A stretch of 47,399 nucleotides of DNA, taken from contig JAHKKZ010000004.1 of assembly GCA_029856685.1 (NCBI GenBank), positions 1 to 47,399 of the forward strand, given 5' to 3'. This DNA is from Candidatus Njordarchaeota archaeon. Its GTDB lineage: Archaea > Asgardarchaeota > Njordarchaeia > Njordarchaeales > Panguiarchaeaceae. The notes under the pieces were generated by a model. The model did no database searches and had not been told where the DNA came from. It saw only the letters and a list, made by a program, of their open reading frames with translations. The translations under genes were made by a program, and so were the position numbers. Shown here piece after piece: positions 46,155-47,399 of the stretch. Position 1 is the stretch's first letter. Each line of letters begins with the position of its first letter.

Positions 46155-47399
46155 TTGGCAAAAAAAGAAGTCCTCATAGCAATCCTAGCATGCCTTATAG
46201 TCTCACAAACGCTAATACTTTCTCTCCTAAATCCAAACAACACAGTGAAGGAGACCCTCCAAGAGAAAAAAACCTACTTGGAACACCACGCAGATAGACA
46301 TATTGTGGTATCAGCCCAAAGCAATGTGCTAAGCAACATATCAATAACACAGCATCCGGTTCTCTGTGATATCGATAAGGATGGTGTATTCGAATTATTG
46401 GTCCCGCAGAATGACACTCTAGTAGCATACAAATATAACGCGACACAGAACACATTCTATGAGCTTTGGTCAGCAAAAATAGGTACATCAAGATACCTCA
46501 CATACAAACCCAACACAAAGAATTGGACGGTCACATACACAATAAAATATCCGCCTCTCTACGCAGATTTCGACGGTGACAACAACATAGAAATAGCAAT
46601 AATCGCCAACGGCGCAGTAGTATTTCTTAATAGTAACGGTGAAATAATAAGGATAATTCCCACAAATAAAGATATATTGAATGCCTCAATCGCGGACATA
46701 GACCTAGATGGAACACTCGATGTTGTGATGAAGACAAGTAAATCTACCGAACCAATAATATACATCGATCTACTACGAAACCCGCCGAAATTTGAGACAA
46801 TATATGAATCTGGAATACCTAAATACACAATACAGGTAGTCCCCATAGCTGAGACACCAACACTACAGAAACCAATATTCAGATTAATCTACATAGTTGC
46901 GGACAGACTAGTAGCGGTATACAAAAAATATGGCGTTCTCTACAAGACCCAATGGACATTTCCAAAGGAAAAAACATTGTTCTACCCCCTATACGGAAAC
47001 TTCACAGGACACACGAACAACATATCAGAGTTCCTCCTATTCTTCGAAAGCAAAATATCCCTTGCAGTACTACCAAACAAAACAATACCTCTAAACATAA
47101 CCCTAGAAGATATATTTGCCTCCGCTCCAAACATTAACATATCAGAGATAACGTTCTCGAATCTAGTAGCCCTACCCATAGTAGCCGACTATGATAATGA
47201 CGGAAAAGAAGACGTCTTCCTATGGTTTGACCTAGGCTCCACAGAAAACAACACAAAGCTTAGAACAAACATAATCACATTCGTCGGAAACTTGACATAT
47301 ACCAACGACCCACAAAAAACAATAGTATCAACCATACAAAATATAACACTAGAAGGCAACATAACACCCAGAAAAATCATAAGCCTAAACCTAAACAAC
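46155..47399 (+). CDS. Secreted FG-GAP/VCBS-like DxDxDG-repeat protein, 3' truncated by the window edge (absent from the ORF track)
   Basis: Own translation from TTG: (M)AKKEVLIAILACLIVSQTLILSLLNPNN...DIDKDGVFELL...DFDGDNNIEIAI...DIDLDGTLDVV...DYDNDGKEDVFL; no stop to window end. Confidence 0.75.
   Translation, partial: MAKKEVLIAILACLIVSQTLILSLLNPNNTVKETLQEKKTYLEHHADRHIVVSAQSNVLSNISITQHPVLCDIDKDGVFELLVPQNDTLVAYKYNATQNTFYELWSAKIGTSRYLTYKPNTKNWTVTYTIKYPPLYADFDGDNNIEIAIIANGAVVFLNSNGEIIRIIPTNKDILNASIADIDLDGTLDVVMKTSKSTEPIIYIDLLRNPPKFETIYESGIPKYTIQVVPIAETPTLQKPIFRLIYIVADRLVAVYKKYGVLYKTQWTFPKEKTLFYPLYGNFTGHTNNISEFLLFFESKISLAVLPNKTIPLNITLEDIFASAPNINISEITFSNLVALPIVADYDNDGKEDVFLWFDLGSTENNTKLRTNIITFVGNLTYTNDPQKTIVSTIQNITLEGNITPRKIISLNLNN

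Noticed and set aside
1-47399. CRISPR array, IS element or prophage
   Set aside because: No regularly spaced repeats, transposase, integrase or phage structural motifs seen.

Overview
Archaeal chromosomal window, about 40% GC, densely packed, most likely TACK-type. It is dominated by information-processing genes: ribosomal proteins L21e, L15e, L44e, S19e, L39e, L31e and L30e; aIF2-gamma; PheT; XPD; a HerA-like ATPase; RNase HII; and many tRNA/rRNA modification enzymes (Cgi121/KEOPS, TrmG10, TrmJ, Tan1-like THUMP, Taw3, Taw2/Trm5-like, Cbf5, RlmD/TrmA-like, METTL5-like). There are three intronless tRNA genes: Ser-CGA, Leu-CAG and Glu-CTC. No CRISPR array, IS element or prophage was seen. Items found by reading the sequence directly: (i) a translationally coupled pair of a Rag/Gtr1-like GTPase and a longin/Nprl2-like protein (12085-13798); (ii) a well-formed box C/D sRNA just downstream of tRNA-Glu, whose D guide would place 2'-O-methylation exactly on C34 of a canonical archaeal tRNA-Trp(CCA) loop; (iii) a second C/D-like sRNA at 31464-31518; (iv) a degenerate IorA/IorB-like pair with no visible catalytic or Fe-S motifs; (v) a same-strand ORF behind rps19e that stays open about 95 codons upstream of any ATG/GTG/TTG; (vi) L39e (20660-20818) and a 3'-truncated secreted DxDxDG-repeat protein (46155-end), both missing from the supplied ORF track. 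All family assignments come from motif reading and memory; no database search was run.
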